Of a stretch of 5,275 nt of DNA, positions 5,250 to 5,275 are shown in pieces. The DNA comes from Desulfonatronospira sp. (GTDB lineage Bacteria; Desulfobacterota; Desulfovibrionia; Desulfovibrionales; Desulfonatronovibrionaceae), in assembly GCA_003563255.1 (NCBI GenBank), contig PWSL01000407.1:1-5275 (forward strand), written 5' to 3'. Below the pieces are notes generated by a model. That model was not told the DNA's origin. It saw nothing but the letters and a program-made list of their open reading frames with translations, and did not search any database. The translations under genes were made by a program, and so were the position numbers. Position 1 is the first letter of the stretch, and every line of letters begins with the position of its first letter.

Positions 5250-5265
5250 CGGCACTGAATATGCT
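5250..5265 (+). promoter_or_regulatory. Sigma-54-like promoter facing out of the right edge
   Basis: CGGCAC-TGAAT-ATGCT matches the consensus TGGCAC-N5-TTGCW at 9 of 11 positions and keeps both near-invariant dinucleotides, GG (5251-5252) and GC (5263-5264), at the correct 10-nt separation. The start point would fall at about 5275 or just beyond, so the driven gene lies outside the window. CCATAAAT (5223-5230) and ATTTATGG (5266-5273) form an inverted repeat around it. It is the better of the two sigma-54 candidates. Confidence 0.55.
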
Positions 5266-5275
5266 ATTTATGGAC

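Larger units (their letters stand above)
4485..5275. other. Long non-coding, repeat- and hairpin-rich region
   Basis: No reading frame in these 791 nt has a family match, a convincing start or a ribosome binding site. A 61-codon frame at 4892-5077 begins with TTG and runs through two palindromes, so it is not credited. The region holds the ligase promoter, two GC-rich hairpins, repeat modules shared with the left edge, a tandem repeat block, a strong palindrome and an outward-facing sigma-54-like promoter. Nothing notable was seen in 4801-4928. TTAACCC occurs twice in tandem at 5096-5109. Confidence 0.75.

Noticed and set aside
5223..5273. CCATAAAT...ATTTATGG as a terminal inverted repeat of an insertion sequence at the right edge
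   Set aside because: There is no transposase frame between or beside the arms in the window and no visible target duplication. A promoter-flanking repeat explains it equally well.

Overview
The window carries three complete protein genes and a long, structure-rich non-coding stretch. Both the gene set and the many small intergenic repeats and hairpins look like an accessory or cell-surface-carbohydrate region of a Gram-negative, probably deltaproteobacterial (Desulfobacterota-like), chromosome. That taxonomic guess rests on two sigma-54-like promoter matches, the style of the repeats and the protein families. It is inference only. No rRNA, tRNA, CRISPR array or intact transposase was seen.

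Layout. Positions 1-165 hold a long imperfect hairpin (1-67), a possible 3' end of an upstream gene (frame open to a TGA at 100-102) and a copy of a dispersed repeat (81-117). An extended short-chain dehydrogenase / NAD-dependent sugar epimerase-type gene follows at 166-1170 (+). A 395-nt AT-rich gap contains a sigma-54-like promoter (1357-1372) and a doubtful 40-codon ORF. A DUF362 protein gene lies at 1566-2900 (+). It converges, across a 189-nt gap, on a phenylacetate-CoA ligase/CapK-like AMP-forming ligase gene at 3090-4484 (-), which has its own plausible sigma-70 promoter (4512-4540).

Positions 4485-5275 show no convincing gene. They hold GC-rich hairpins (4555-4573, 4612-4657), further copies of the dispersed repeat (4590-4600, 4713-4732, 5049-5074), a back-to-back tandem repeat block (4734-4788), a strong palindrome (4982-5014) and, at the right edge, a second sigma-54-like promoter (5250-5265) pointing out of the window.

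Working together: the epimerase-type enzyme (NDP-sugar or related substrate), the DUF362 protein (unknown function) and the acyl-CoA/adenylate-forming ligase are families that can occur together in polysaccharide or modified-lipid loci, but they are not one operon here. The DUF362 gene is much richer in A+T than its neighbours (22 G/C of 60 at 1801-1860, against 39/60 at 421-480 and 30/60 at 4321-4380), so it may have been acquired separately. I see no clearly new multi-gene system. The most interesting points are the paired sigma-54-like sites and the repeat/hairpin architecture around the genes.
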